The notes: generated from the sequence alone by a model not told the origin. 64,000 bases of DNA from Sphingomonas turrisvirgatae (GCF_001721295.1 NZ_MDDS01000024.1:175924-239923); one strand, 5' to 3'. Shown: positions 38,373 through 47,881, counted from the stretch's first letter. Translations and numbers: made by a program.

Positions 38373-39755
38373 TCAGGCATTTTCGACGTTGGATTGAACC
38401 ACGTCGGCCAGCGCGGAAGTGAAGCGGTCGGACCACCACATCACGTCATAGGTTTCGACCCCGTCCATCAATGCGCGCCAGCGGCGGATGCGCTCGTCGC
38501 GCTGCATCGACAGTGCCTGATGGATCGCGTCCGCTACTTCCTCCGCGCTGTGCGGGTTGACCAGCAGCGCGTCCGGCATCTGTTCGGCCGCGCCGGTAAA
38601 GCGCGAGAGGATCAGGACGCCGGGATCCTCCGGGTTCTGCGCGGCGACATATTCCTTGGCGACCAGGTTCATCCCATCGCGCAGCGGCGTAACCAGCCCG
38701 ATCCGGCTCGCGCGGTAGACGCCCGCCAGCACGTCGCGCGGATAGCCCTGGTTGACGTAGCGGATCGGCACCCAGTCGATATCGGCCAGCGCCCCGTTGA
38801 TGCGCCCGGCCAGCCCCTCCAGCGTGTTGCGGATTCGCTGATAGCTGGTGACGTCGGCCCGCGAGGGCGGCGCGATCTGAAGCAGGAACACTTCCTTGCG
38901 CTGCTCGGGCCGCTGTAACAGGTAGCGCTCATAGCCCAGGAAGCGCTCTTCCAGCCCCTTGGAATAGTCCAGCCGGTCGACCCCGACGATCATCTCGCGC
39001 CCGTCCGCGCTGTCGCGCATCTGGCGCCAGGTCAGCCGCGCGCGTGGGGTCGCCGTCATCTCGACGAATGCCTTGGCATCGATCCCGATGGGACAGTCGA
39101 GCAGCCGCACCGCCCGCCCGTTCCAGCGCAGCACATCGTCCTCGATCTCGCCGCCCAGTTCGTCGCGCGCATAATCGGCGAAGCTCTCCAGCCATTCGCG
39201 GCTCTGGAAGCCGATCACGTCATAGGCCAGCAACGAGGCGACCAGCGTCGTCGCTTCCGGCAGGGTGTTGAGCAGACGGCGCGGCGGCCAGGGGATGTGC
39301 AGGAAAAAGCCGATGCGATTGGTCACGCCGCGCTGGCGCAGTTCGGCCCCCAGCGGGAACATGTGATAGTCCTGGACCCAGATCAGGTCGCTGGGTTCAA
39401 TCAGCGGCCGGACGGTGTCGGCGAACCGCTCGTTCGCGCGCTGGTATCCCCCGGCGAAATCGCGCTCATATTCGGCCAGGTCGATGCGATAATGGAACAG
39501 CGGCCACAGCGTGCGATTGGCATAGCCGTTATAATATTCGTCGATATCCTGGTCTTCCAGATCCACCGTCGCGGTCGTCACGCCGTCGCGGCGCTGGAAG
39601 TTGATGTCGCCGGTGAAGCTGTCGGTTCGCTCGCCCGACCAGCCGAACCAGACGCCGCCGCGCTGCCGCAACGCCGCACTCAGCGCCACCGCCAGCCCGC
39701 CCTGATTGCCGCCGCCTGCGCTGACCCGGTTCGAGATGACGATTATGCGGCTCAT
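38373..39755 (-). CDS. otsA: Trehalose-6-phosphate synthase OtsA
   Basis: The 460-residue GT20 glycosyltransferase makes trehalose 6-phosphate from glucose 6-phosphate and a nucleotide-glucose. Conserved features include the early WFGWSGE segment, VQDYHMFPLGAELR, FFLHIPWPP, GVDRLDYSKGLEERF and TPLRDGMNLVAKEYVAAQ. The start at 39755 overlaps the stop of the GH15 gene (ATGA). The upstream in-frame extension to 39839 lies inside GH15 and was rejected. It is the last gene of the otsB-GH15-otsA operon, which should raise trehalose under osmotic or drying stress. Confidence 0.96.
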   Translation of the reverse strand: MSRIIVISNRVSAGGGNQGGLAVALSAALRQRGGVWFGWSGERTDSFTGDINFQRRDGVTTATVDLEDQDIDEYYNGYANRTLWPLFHYRIDLAEYERDFAGGYQRANERFADTVRPLIEPSDLIWVQDYHMFPLGAELRQRGVTNRIGFFLHIPWPPRRLLNTLPEATTLVASLLAYDVIGFQSREWLESFADYARDELGGEIEDDVLRWNGRAVRLLDCPIGIDAKAFVEMTATPRARLTWRQMRDSADGREMIVGVDRLDYSKGLEERFLGYERYLLQRPEQRKEVFLLQIAPPSRADVTSYQRIRNTLEGLAGRINGALADIDWVPIRYVNQGYPRDVLAGVYRASRIGLVTPLRDGMNLVAKEYVAAQNPEDPGVLILSRFTGAAEQMPDALLVNPHSAEEVADAIHQALSMQRDERIRRWRALMDGVETYDVMWWSDRFTSALADVVQSNVENA

Positions 39756-41533
39756 CGCACGCTGCTCCATGGCTTGCTCAGCAGGACGGCACAGTTGATC
39801 ATGCCGACCAGGCTGTAGGTCTGCGGATAATTGCCCCACAGCTCGCCGGTCTGCGGATCGATGTCTTCCGACAACAGCCCCGCAGCGGTCCGGCGAGACA
39901 GCATCTCCTCGAACAGCGCGCGCGCGTCCGCGCCGCGCCCGGTATAGTGCAGCGCCTCGATCAGCCAGAAGGTGCAGACGTTGAACGCCGTCTCGGGCAG
40001 ACCGAAATCATCCTCCGTGGCATAGCGCAGCATGTGCGATCCACGCCGCAGCCCTTGTTCGATCGCGTCCAGCGTGCTGCGAAACCGCGGATCGTTGGGC
40101 GACAGAAAGCGCAGGTCGAGCAGCTGCAGCACGCTGGCGTCGAGATCGTCGCCCGCGAACGTCGCGGACATGCGCTGCGTCTCCTCGCGCCATGCCGATC
40201 GCTCGATCGTCGCGCGGATCGCGTCGGCGCGGTCCTGCCAGAAGGTCGCGCGCTCGCTCAGCCCCAGCGCGGTCGCCGCATTGGCCAGGCGATCGCAGGC
40301 GGCCCAGCACATCGCGGCCGAATAGGTGTGCACGCTCTGCCGGGTGCGCAGCTCCCACAGCCCGGCGTCGGGCTGATCGTGCAGGGCCCAAGCGCGCTCG
40401 CCGACCTTTTCGAGCGCCTCGAAATCCGCCGCGGTCGACATGCGCAGCAGCCGCTGGTCGACAAAGCCCTGAAGGTTGGACAGCACGATCTGGCCATAGG
40501 CATCGTGCTGGACCTGTTCATAGGCCTGGTTGCCGACCCGCACCGGCCCCATGCCGCGATAGCCGGCGAGGTCGGGCGCAAAGCGTTCCTCGATCCGCGC
40601 TTCGCCCAGCACGCCATAGAGCGGCTGGATATGCCCGCCCTTCGCCTCGTCCACGATGTTGCGCAGATAGGCGAGATAGCCCTCCAGCACGTCGAGCGCG
40701 CCCAGCCGGTTCAATGCCTGCACCGTGTAATAGGCGTCGCGGATCCAGCAGTAGCGATAGTCCCAGTTGCGCTGCGACCCGGCATGTTCGGGGATCGAGG
40801 TGGTCAGCGCCGCGACGATCGCGCCGGTTTCCTCATGCTGGCACAGCTTGAGCGTGATTGCAGAGCGGATGACGACGTCCTGCCACTCCACAGGAATCGC
40901 CAGGCCACGCACCCATTCGCGCCATTCGGCGGTGGTTTCGCTCAGCATCGCGTCGATCGTGGCGGCGACGTCGCCGGAAAAACTCTCGTCCGGCCCCAGG
41001 AAGAAATGAAGCGGCCGTTCCACCCGGAAGCCGCGCCCTTCGTGCACCATGCCGACCGGCGCGGTGGTGGTGAGGCGCAGCGTCAGCGCATCGGTCTGGA
41101 AGCGGATATGGTTGGTGCCGCCGATCCGCTGCCCGCATTCCCCGCCCCAGCCGCAGGTCGGGCGCAGTTTCACGCGGATGCGCGGGCTTCCCGCCACCGG
41201 GCGCACGATCCGCGCAAAGGCGACCGGGCGATAGCTGCGGCCCATGCGCCGGAAATAGGGGCAGAAGTCGATGACCTCGACTGCCGCGCCGTTCGCATCG
41301 GTGTGGCGCGTGACCAGGATCGGCGTGTTGCGTTCATAGGCTTGCGTCGTCGCGACGCAGTTCTCGAGCTCGATCACCCAGTCGCCCCGGTCGGGCTCGT
41401 CGCCGTCGATCAGCGCGGAGAAGAGCGGATCGCCATCCACGCGCGGCACGCAGCCCCACACGAAGCGCCCGGTGCGATCGATCAGCGCGCTGACCTGGCA
41501 ATTGCCGATCGGCCAGAGGTCAAGATCGCTCAT
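39752..41533 (-). CDS. Glycoside hydrolase family 15 protein (glucoamylase/trehalase-like)
   Basis: The 593-residue cytoplasmic enzyme has an N-terminal beta-sandwich (about residues 1-230) and an alpha/alpha-barrel catalytic domain. GSQRNWDYRYCWIRDAYYT carries the typical substrate-binding residues, and LLSEDIDPQTGELWGNYPQTYSLVG carries the catalytic base glutamate region. GH15 members act on starch or dextrins, and a subgroup found with otsA/otsB hydrolyses trehalose; linkage here points to trehalose turnover, but the substrate is inferred. It overlaps otsB and otsA by 4 bases each. The start at 41533 gives the family N-terminus (MSDLDLWPIGNCQVSALID). Confidence 0.92.
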   Translation of the reverse strand: MSDLDLWPIGNCQVSALIDRTGRFVWGCVPRVDGDPLFSALIDGDEPDRGDWVIELENCVATTQAYERNTPILVTRHTDANGAAVEVIDFCPYFRRMGRSYRPVAFARIVRPVAGSPRIRVKLRPTCGWGGECGQRIGGTNHIRFQTDALTLRLTTTAPVGMVHEGRGFRVERPLHFFLGPDESFSGDVAATIDAMLSETTAEWREWVRGLAIPVEWQDVVIRSAITLKLCQHEETGAIVAALTTSIPEHAGSQRNWDYRYCWIRDAYYTVQALNRLGALDVLEGYLAYLRNIVDEAKGGHIQPLYGVLGEARIEERFAPDLAGYRGMGPVRVGNQAYEQVQHDAYGQIVLSNLQGFVDQRLLRMSTAADFEALEKVGERAWALHDQPDAGLWELRTRQSVHTYSAAMCWAACDRLANAATALGLSERATFWQDRADAIRATIERSAWREETQRMSATFAGDDLDASVLQLLDLRFLSPNDPRFRSTLDAIEQGLRRGSHMLRYATEDDFGLPETAFNVCTFWLIEALHYTGRGADARALFEEMLSRRTAAGLLSEDIDPQTGELWGNYPQTYSLVGMINCAVLLSKPWSSVR

Positions 41534-42261
41534 GCCGTCACCTCGATGCTTGATGCCAGCCAGCCGCGCACCGCCGCGACATCGGGCAGGCGGTGGGTCG
41601 CGGCGGTTTCGCGCGGATCGCCGACCAGGATGCCCGCGCCACCCAGCGCCGCCGCCGCGACGAAGCCGGCCTCGTCCGTCACATCGTCGCCGAGGAACAC
41701 CGGCCGCGTGCCGGCAAAGCCCGGTTCGGCCATGATGCGGCGCACCGCGCTCCCCTTGTCGCCGCCGCCGGCGCGCGCCTCGCTCATCATCTTGCCAGCC
41801 TGCAGCTGCAGCCCCGCCTCCCGCGCGAGCGTGGTAGCCAGATCGAGGCACGCTGCCTCGGCCGCAGGCGCATTGCGGAAATGCAGCGCGGCGCCGAGCG
41901 GCTTTTCCTCGACCAGCACGCCGGGATGATCCGCGGCAAAGGCGCGCATCCGCGCCAGCACTTCGTCCAGCGCAGCCGGCCGCTCCATCACTTCGAGCGG
42001 CCGGTCGGCCCAGGCGAACTCCACGCCATGACTGCCGACCACATGGACCGGATAGCCGATCAACTCGCTCACCGCCCGGGCAGGTCGCCCGGTGATGAGC
42101 GCGACGCGGCCATCCAGCGCATCGTGGAGCCGCCCGATCAACTGCGTCAGCTCGACCGGCACCCGCACGGCCTCAGGCGTGGCCGCGATCTCGACCAGCG
42201 TGCCGTCGAAATCCAGTAACAGGCTCGCGTCCCGCAACAATGCGCGCGGGGGTTCTCTCAT
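41530..42261 (-). CDS. otsB: Trehalose-6-phosphate phosphatase OtsB
   Basis: The 243-residue HAD-superfamily phosphatase releases trehalose from trehalose 6-phosphate. The catalytic DFDGT motif is at residues 17-21, with nucleophile Asp17 and Asp19. ALITGRP, a GGDKGSAVRRI segment and the GDDVTDEAGF motif complete the active site. It is the first gene of the operon with GH15 and otsA. The 167-base region upstream, shared with the divergent GNAT gene, was searched for a GGAAC/CGTT general-stress (EcfG-type) promoter, and no proper pair was found. Confidence 0.95.
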   Translation of the reverse strand: MREPPRALLRDASLLLDFDGTLVEIAATPEAVRVPVELTQLIGRLHDALDGRVALITGRPARAVSELIGYPVHVVGSHGVEFAWADRPLEVMERPAALDEVLARMRAFAADHPGVLVEEKPLGAALHFRNAPAAEAACLDLATTLAREAGLQLQAGKMMSEARAGGGDKGSAVRRIMAEPGFAGTRPVFLGDDVTDEAGFVAAAALGGAGILVGDPRETAATHRLPDVAAVRGWLASSIEVTA

Positions 42262-42428
42262 CGTCTCGCTCTTGATTGATCTTCACCCGTTGGTTCCCCT
42301 GCCCAACCTACGCATGAGCGCGCAATCCGATCCGGACCTGTAACGGAAATGCCGGATGGCGCTCACTTTGGTGGCCGAAATTTAACGCTTCGTCGCTAAC
42401 GCTCGCCTGGGAGACGGCACGAGACAGC

Positions 42429-43583
42429 ATGAACGCGTTCACCGCAATCGATCCCGGTGCGGCTGTCGCCGCCACGCCGACGCCGGCCGTGCAATGGGCC
42501 ATGCCCGGCGCGCTGCCCGCCGATCTGGCGGCGCAATGGGATGCGCTCGCGCTGGATGCCGCCGAGCCGAACGTTTTCGCGCAGCGCTGGTTCGTCGAAG
42601 CGAGCGCTCCGCTGGCAAGCCGCGACGTGCGCCTGCTCGCGGTTCGTCAGGCCGGGCGGCTGATCGGCCTGCTCCCGCTGGCCAACGCCAGCCGTTATGG
42701 CCGCCTCCCCCTTCCGCATGACGAGAACTGGCTGCACCACCACGCTTTTCTGGGCGGGCCGCTGCTGCGTGCCGGGCACGAGCATGCGGCCTGGGCCGCG
42801 ATCCTAGCCGCACTCGACGCCGATCCACACGCCACCGGCCTGCTGCACCTGACCGGGCTGGTCGAGCACGGCCCGGTCCATCGCGCGCTGATCCAGGCGG
42901 CCGCGCGCCCCTGCGACACGGTGTACCGCATCGAACGCGCGCTGCTGCAAAGCGATCTCGCGCCGGAGGCCTATTACGAGGCGACCGTGCGCAAGAAGAA
43001 GCGCAAGGAGATCGCCCGGCTCCAGTCCCGCCTCGCCGAACAGGGCGCTGTCGCCATTCGCCGGCTCGACGATGCCGACGACCTGGACTCGTGGATCGAC
43101 GCCTTCCTCGCGCTCGAAGCATCGGGCTGGAAGGGCCGGGCCGGCTCGGCCCTGGCCTGCACGCCGCAGACCGCCGCCTTTTTCCGCGCTGCGCTCCACG
43201 GCGCTCGCGCCGCCGGCAAGCTCGAGCTGCTGCGCCTCGACCTCGACGGGCGCGCCATCGCGATCCTCGTCAATTTCCTCAGCCCGCCCGGCAGCTATTC
43301 CTTCAAGACCGCATTTGACGAAGCCTATGCCCGCTATTCGCCCGGCGTGCTGATCCAGCTCGCCAATTTCGACATGCTCGACCGCGACGAGATCGCGTGG
43401 ATGGACAGCTGCGCCGCGCAGGACCACCCGATGATCGACAGCCTGTGGGGGCAGCGCCGCGCCATCGTGCGCGTGACCCTGCCGCTCGCGGGCGTGCGAA
43501 GCCGGGCGATCTTCCACGCTGTCCGCACACTCGAACGCCTCGCCGCCGCGCGCAAGCGCCCTGCCCCGGAGCCCTCCGCATGA
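42429..43583 (+). CDS. GNAT/CelD-like acyltransferase, first gene of a coupled trio
   Basis: The 384-residue protein resembles the CelD/BcsL group of GNAT-fold proteins (related to FemAB-type double-GNAT transferases). It has an N-terminal GNAT-like half (LAVRQAGRLIGLLPLA) and a C-terminal half with the basic VRKKKRKEIARLQSRL segment, LEASGWKGRAGSAL, and LDGRAIAILVNF followed by a SFKTAFDEAYARYSPG motif. No signal peptide or membrane span is present. The acyl donor and acceptor are unknown. The stop overlaps the start of the JmjC-cupin gene by 4 bases, so the trio is translationally coupled. It is divergent from the trehalose operon. Confidence 0.75.
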   Translation: MNAFTAIDPGAAVAATPTPAVQWAMPGALPADLAAQWDALALDAAEPNVFAQRWFVEASAPLASRDVRLLAVRQAGRLIGLLPLANASRYGRLPLPHDENWLHHHAFLGGPLLRAGHEHAAWAAILAALDADPHATGLLHLTGLVEHGPVHRALIQAAARPCDTVYRIERALLQSDLAPEAYYEATVRKKKRKEIARLQSRLAEQGAVAIRRLDDADDLDSWIDAFLALEASGWKGRAGSALACTPQTAAFFRAALHGARAAGKLELLRLDLDGRAIAILVNFLSPPGSYSFKTAFDEAYARYSPGVLIQLANFDMLDRDEIAWMDSCAAQDHPMIDSLWGQRRAIVRVTLPLAGVRSRAIFHAVRTLERLAAARKRPAPEPSA

Positions 43584-44449
43584 CTGCTCACACGCGCCTC
43601 ATCCCCGGCACCGTCTTCGACCCCAGCGCCCTTGCCCATTTCGCCACGCTCTATCCCGAGCGGCATGGCAAGGTGACGCATGGCATTGCCGGCCATCCGC
43701 TGTTCGAGCTTGAAGCGCTGGTCGAGCTGTCGCAGCGCATCCGCCCGGTCGATGTCGAACAGAACCTTGCCGACTTGCCGATCGAGGTCGATCCCGCGGC
43801 CGTTCGCCATAACGGCCTGTCGGTCGCCGATTCGATCCGCTCGATCGAGCAGAACGGGTCGTGGATGGTGCTGAAGTTCGTCGAACAGGACCCGACCTAC
43901 CGCGCCTTGCTGGACGAGATCCTCGACGAGCTCGAACCCGCCGTCCGCGCGCAGACGGGCCGCATGTACAAGCGCGACGCGTTCATCTTCGTCTCCTCGC
44001 CCAACGCCGTCACGCCGTTCCACATGGACCCCGAACACAATATCCTGCTGCAGCTGCGGGGCAGCAAGACGATGACGGTGTTCCCCGCTGCCGACCCCGA
44101 ACTCACGCCGGGCGAGCTGCAGGAGGCGTTTCATCGCGGCAGCCACCGCAACCTGCCTTTCCGCGATGCCTTCATGCCAAAGGGCACGCCAGTGACGCTC
44201 GATCCGGGCGAAGGCATCTATGTGCCGGTCAAGTCGCCTCACTGGGTGCAGAACGGCCCGGCCACCTCGATCTCGCTGTCGGTCACCTGGCGCAGCGAAT
44301 GGAGCTACCGCGAGATGGACGCGCATGCCTTCAACGCCATGCTGCGGCGGGTGGGGATGAAGCCCGCCCTGCCATCGCGCCATCCGGGTCAGAACCTGTT
44401 CAAAGCCTATGCCTGGCGCGCGATCAACAAGTTCAGGCGCGAGGGATGA
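43580..44449 (+). CDS. JmjC/cupin-like Fe(II) and 2-oxoglutarate-dependent dioxygenase
   Basis: The 289-residue protein has a JmjC (Cupin_8-like) fold. His148-x-Asp150 (in TPFHMDPEHN) and His221 (in KSPHWVQNG) form the expected iron-binding triad, and Lys163 (RGSKTMTVF) could hold 2-oxoglutarate. Such enzymes usually hydroxylate amino-acid side chains of proteins or small molecules. Its ATG overlaps the preceding GNAT stop, and its own stop overlaps the next GNAT start. The genes therefore appear to form one pathway, perhaps hydroxylation plus two acylations, but the substrate is unknown. The start at 43580 was chosen over an upstream frame that runs inside the first gene. Confidence 0.8.
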   Translation: MTAHTRLIPGTVFDPSALAHFATLYPERHGKVTHGIAGHPLFELEALVELSQRIRPVDVEQNLADLPIEVDPAAVRHNGLSVADSIRSIEQNGSWMVLKFVEQDPTYRALLDEILDELEPAVRAQTGRMYKRDAFIFVSSPNAVTPFHMDPEHNILLQLRGSKTMTVFPAADPELTPGELQEAFHRGSHRNLPFRDAFMPKGTPVTLDPGEGIYVPVKSPHWVQNGPATSISLSVTWRSEWSYREMDAHAFNAMLRRVGMKPALPSRHPGQNLFKAYAWRAINKFRREG

Positions 44450-45492
44450 CCGCGCACTTCGCCCGGATCGAACCGACGATCGAGGCGCGGCTGCTCGCCT
44501 CGCTTGGCGAGGTCGCGGGCGATGCCGGCGGTAGCCTCGATCGGCACGTGCAGCCCGGCCTGTACGATCGGCTCGACTGGCTCGACCCGACGCACCGCCA
44601 GCTGTGGCCCGACGCGCCGCTCGCAATCGCCGCGGTCCGGCGCGGCGAGGACGCCTTGTGGCTGCCGATCCGCGACGACGGCCAGCGTCACGGCCGCGCG
44701 CTCGCCAGCTGGTATACGCTCGCCTTCGCCCCGCTCTTCACGCCGGGGACCGATGCCGCCACGCGGACACTCTTGCTCGACCGGGCGGCCCGCCTGCTTC
44801 GCGATCGCTTCGCCACGATCAATCTCTGGCCGCTCGAACCGACCGATGCCGCCGCGCTGCACCGCGCCTTCGCCGCCAATGGCTGGCTGGTGCGCGATTC
44901 GTTCGAGGCCGCGCACTGGGTGGCGCATACCGCAGGGCTGGATTTCGACGCCTATTGGGCGAACCGCTCGTCCAGACTGCGCAACACGGTGCGCCGCCGC
45001 GCCAGGAAGTCGGCGGTCGCGTGCCGGGTGTTCACCGCCTTCGACGCCCAGGCCTGGGCCGATTACGAAGCAATCTACGCACAAAGCTGGAAACCCGCCG
45101 AAGGCTCGATGGCGTTCCTGCATGAACTGGCTCGGGCAGAAGGTGCCGCCGGCACGCTGCGGCTCGGCCTTGCCACGCGTGACGGCCGCGCGGTCGCTGC
45201 GCAGCTCTGGACCGTCGAGAACGGTGTCGCCACGATCCACAAGCTTGCGCATCTGGAAAGCGAACGCGAACATTCGCCCGGCACGCGGCTGTCCGAAGCG
45301 ATGTTCCGCCACGTGCTGGACGACGACCGGCCCGACCTCATCTCCTATGGCAATGGCGACGAGGCGTACAAGGCCGATTGGATGGACGAACGCCGCGAAC
45401 GACGCCGCCTGCAGCTGTTCAACCTGCGCAGCCTGACCGGTCTCCAGCGCGCCGCAGCCAAGGCTCTCGCCAAGGCGCCACTTTTCCGCTAA
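44446..45492 (+). CDS. GNAT/CelD-like acyltransferase, third gene of the coupled trio
   Basis: The 348-residue protein shares the GNAT plan of the first trio member: a conserved FDAYWANRSSRLRNTVRRRARK basic helix, a YAQSWKPAEGSMAFLHELARAEG region, then GRAVAAQLWTVENGVATIHKLAH and YGNGDEAYKADW near the end. The sequence is otherwise diverged from gene one, so the two are not recent duplicates. No signal or membrane segment is visible. The GGNGDE-like and KADW segments suit binding of a polar substrate. The function is unknown; acyl or aminoacyl transfer is the family expectation. The start overlaps the dioxygenase stop (ATGA). Confidence 0.75.
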   Translation: MTAHFARIEPTIEARLLASLGEVAGDAGGSLDRHVQPGLYDRLDWLDPTHRQLWPDAPLAIAAVRRGEDALWLPIRDDGQRHGRALASWYTLAFAPLFTPGTDAATRTLLLDRAARLLRDRFATINLWPLEPTDAAALHRAFAANGWLVRDSFEAAHWVAHTAGLDFDAYWANRSSRLRNTVRRRARKSAVACRVFTAFDAQAWADYEAIYAQSWKPAEGSMAFLHELARAEGAAGTLRLGLATRDGRAVAAQLWTVENGVATIHKLAHLESEREHSPGTRLSEAMFRHVLDDDRPDLISYGNGDEAYKADWMDERRERRRLQLFNLRSLTGLQRAAAKALAKAPLFR

Positions 45493-45549
45493 GGGGCTCG
45501 CTTTCCGCGCGCCTGCGTCATTTGCCCGCGCGCCCAGAATTTGAGGCCC

Positions 45550-47277
45550 ATGACCTTTCCCAACCTTCCCTCCAGCCTCGCGGAGGCGCTGACCGCGCGC
45601 GGCTATACCGATCTCACGGCCGTGCAGGCCGCCGTCGTGCAGGACGATGCCAAGGATCGCGACCTGCTCGTTTCCGCCCAGACCGGGTCGGGCAAGACCG
45701 TCGCCTTCGGCCTCGCCATGGCCGGCGAGCTGCTCGATGCCGATGGCCGCCTGCCCGCTCCCGGCCTGCCGCTTGCGCTGGTCATCGCGCCGACCCGCGA
45801 ACTGGCGCTTCAGGTCGCCAAGGAACTGTCCTGGCTCTATGCCTCGGCCGGCGCGCGCGTCGCGACCTGTGTCGGCGGCATGGACCCCAGTCGCGAGCGG
45901 CGCACATTGAGCCATGGCACACACATCGTCGTCGGCACCCCCGGCCGTCTGCGCGACCATGTGGAGCGCGGCGCGCTCGACCTGTCCCAGGCGCGCGTCG
46001 CCGTGCTCGACGAAGCCGACGAGATGCTCGACATGGGCTTTCGCGAGGAACTGGAGGCGCTGCTCGACGCGACGCCGCAGGAGCGCCGCACGCTCCTCTT
46101 CTCGGCGACGATGCCCAAGCCGATCGTCGCGCTCGCCAGACGCTATCAGCGCGACGCCCATCGCATCTCGACCGTTGGCGAGGAACGCGGCCATGGCGAC
46201 ATCGCCTATCAGGCGATCGCCGTTGCGCCCGCGGACATCGAGCACGCCGTCATCAACCTGCTGCGCTTTCACGAGGCGGAGACGGCGATCCTGTTCTGCG
46301 CCACGCGCGACAATGTCCGCCATCTTCATGCGGGGCTGGTCGAGCGCGGCTTTTCCGCCGTCGCGCTGTCCGGCGAGCATAGCCAGAACGAGCGCAATGC
46401 CGCGTTGCAGGCCTTGCGCGATCGCCGCGCCCGCGTGTGCGTGGCAACCGACGTCGCCGCCCGCGGCATCGACCTGCCGACCGTCACGCTGGTCGTGCAT
46501 GTCGAATTGCCGCGCGACGCCGAGGCGCTTCAGCACCGCTCGGGTCGCACCGGCCGCGCGGGCAAGAAGGGCACCGCCGTGCTCATCGTCCCCTATCCCC
46601 GCCGCCGCCGCGTCGAGATGACGCTCAAGCAGGCGAAGATCGCGGCCGAATGGCTGCCGGTGCCGAGCGCTGAGGACATTCGTGCCAAGGACCGCGAGCG
46701 GCTGATGGAAAAGCTGATCGCCCCGATCGAGATCGAGGATGACGATCGCGAGATCGCAGAAGCCCTGCTCGAGCAGAAGTCGCCGCTGGAAATCGCCGCC
46801 GCGCTGGTCCAGGCGCATCGCGCGTCGATGCCCGCGCCGGAAGAACTGATCGATCGCGGACCGGCCGAACAGCGCGGCCCGGTGCATCGCCCCGGCTTCG
46901 ACGATACCGTGTGGTTCGCGATCAATATCGGCCGTCGCCAGAATGCCGACCCGCGCTGGATCCTGCCGCTGATCTGCCGCCGCGGCCATGTCACCAAGCA
47001 GGAGATCGGCGCGATCCGGATCGGCGCGGGCGAAACCCGTTTCCAGGTCCCGCGCGCCATCGCCGACCGCTTCGCCAAGGAAGTCGCCAAATCGGCCGGA
47101 CCGGATGACGAGGATGTCCGCATCGCCCTCGCCGACGGCCCGCCTCCGCCCGGCACGCGCGGCGACCATGGCCCGAACGACCGCGCACGCCGCGGCCCGC
47201 CGCGCAACCATGACCGCAAGGTCCACGCCGCCCGCCCGGCCAAGCCGCATCATCGCGGCAAACCGCCGAAGAAGTGA
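45550..47277 (+). CDS. DEAD-box RNA helicase with DbpA-type RNA-binding domain
   Basis: The 575-residue helicase has a complete motor: Walker A AQTGSGKT, PTRELALQVA, the DEAD box in VLDEADEMLDMGF, SATMPKP, ATDVAARGIDLP and HRSGRTGRAGKKG. After about residue 365 an Asp/Glu-rich helical linker is followed by a DbpA-like RNA-binding fold (WFAINIGRRQNADPRWILPLIC, GAIRIGAGETRFQVP) and a basic Pro/His/Lys-rich tail. Proteins of this layout (CsdA/DeaD, DbpA) act in large-subunit assembly and cold adaptation. The ATG at 45550 has GAGG in front; a TTG at 45541 is a less likely start. Confidence 0.87.
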   Translation: MTFPNLPSSLAEALTARGYTDLTAVQAAVVQDDAKDRDLLVSAQTGSGKTVAFGLAMAGELLDADGRLPAPGLPLALVIAPTRELALQVAKELSWLYASAGARVATCVGGMDPSRERRTLSHGTHIVVGTPGRLRDHVERGALDLSQARVAVLDEADEMLDMGFREELEALLDATPQERRTLLFSATMPKPIVALARRYQRDAHRISTVGEERGHGDIAYQAIAVAPADIEHAVINLLRFHEAETAILFCATRDNVRHLHAGLVERGFSAVALSGEHSQNERNAALQALRDRRARVCVATDVAARGIDLPTVTLVVHVELPRDAEALQHRSGRTGRAGKKGTAVLIVPYPRRRRVEMTLKQAKIAAEWLPVPSAEDIRAKDRERLMEKLIAPIEIEDDDREIAEALLEQKSPLEIAAALVQAHRASMPAPEELIDRGPAEQRGPVHRPGFDDTVWFAINIGRRQNADPRWILPLICRRGHVTKQEIGAIRIGAGETRFQVPRAIADRFAKEVAKSAGPDDEDVRIALADGPPPPGTRGDHGPNDRARRGPPRNHDRKVHAARPAKPHHRGKPPKK

Positions 47278-47301
47278 GGCAAGCCGCTCGTATAGTCCTT
47301 C

Positions 47302-47430
47302 GTCATCCCGGCCTCGTGCCGGGATCCACGGCGCCGTTGCGTGTTTGCCTTTCGGCTCGTTCAGCGCGCCATCGGCTTGGCCTATCTCAAGCCGCACCGT
47401 GGGCCCCGGCACAAGGCCGCGGTGATGACC
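47302..47430. repeat. Paired inverted palindromic repeats (REPIN-like element)
   Basis: A REP-like palindrome at 47302-47330 (core arms ATCCCGGC / GCCGGGAT around CTCGT) is followed after about 70 bases by an inverted, degenerate copy at about 47398-47430 (CCCCGGCACAAGGCC, GGTGATGACC). The two copies point at each other and could fold into one long hairpin. The element fills the gap between the helicase and the DUF188 gene. The same family occurs at 31142, 36996 and 51356. Confidence 0.7.
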
Positions 47431-47431
47431 A

Positions 47432-47881
47432 ATGAGTGTTCAAATCCTCGTCGATGCCGACGCCTGTCCGGTGAAGGACGAGATCTACAAGGTCGCCTGG
47501 CGCCGCGAGATACCGGTGACCATCGTCGCCAACAGCTTCATCCGCATCCCTGACCACCCGCTGATCCAGCGCGAAGTGGTGAGCGACGGTTTCGACGCTG
47601 CCGATGACTGGATTGCGGAGCGCGCTGGGGCAAGGACGGTGGTCGTCACCGCCGACATCCTGCTCGCCGACCGCTGCCTCAGGGCCGGCGCGACCGTGCT
47701 TGCCCCGACCGGCAAGGCTTTTACCTCGAACTCGATCGGCGCACAGATCGCCACGCGCGCGATCATGGCCGACCTGCGTGCCGGCGGCGATCAGCTCGGC
47801 GGACCGGCCCCGTTCGGCAAGACCGATCGCTCCAATTTCCTTCAGGCGCTCGATCAGGCGCTGGTGCGATTGTCGCGCTGA
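47432..47881 (+). CDS. YaiI/YqxD family protein (DUF188)
   Basis: The 149-residue cytoplasmic protein begins with the DUF188 signature ILVDADACPVKDEIYKVA and continues with VVTADILLADRCLRAGA, APTGKAFTSNSIG and the FGKTDRSNFLQALD end, so the family assignment is firm. The fold is PIN-like and the aspartates suggest nuclease activity, but no function is established. The start lies immediately beside the inverted repeat, so the ribosome site overlaps the repeat arm. Confidence 0.9.
   Translation: MSVQILVDADACPVKDEIYKVAWRREIPVTIVANSFIRIPDHPLIQREVVSDGFDAADDWIAERAGARTVVVTADILLADRCLRAGATVLAPTGKAFTSNSIGAQIATRAIMADLRAGGDQLGGPAPFGKTDRSNFLQALDQALVRLSR

Noticed and set aside
42262..42428. Possible EcfG (general stress) promoter for the trehalose operon
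   Set aside because: A GGAACC is present on the minus strand but no CGTT-type -10 follows at 16-17 bases.
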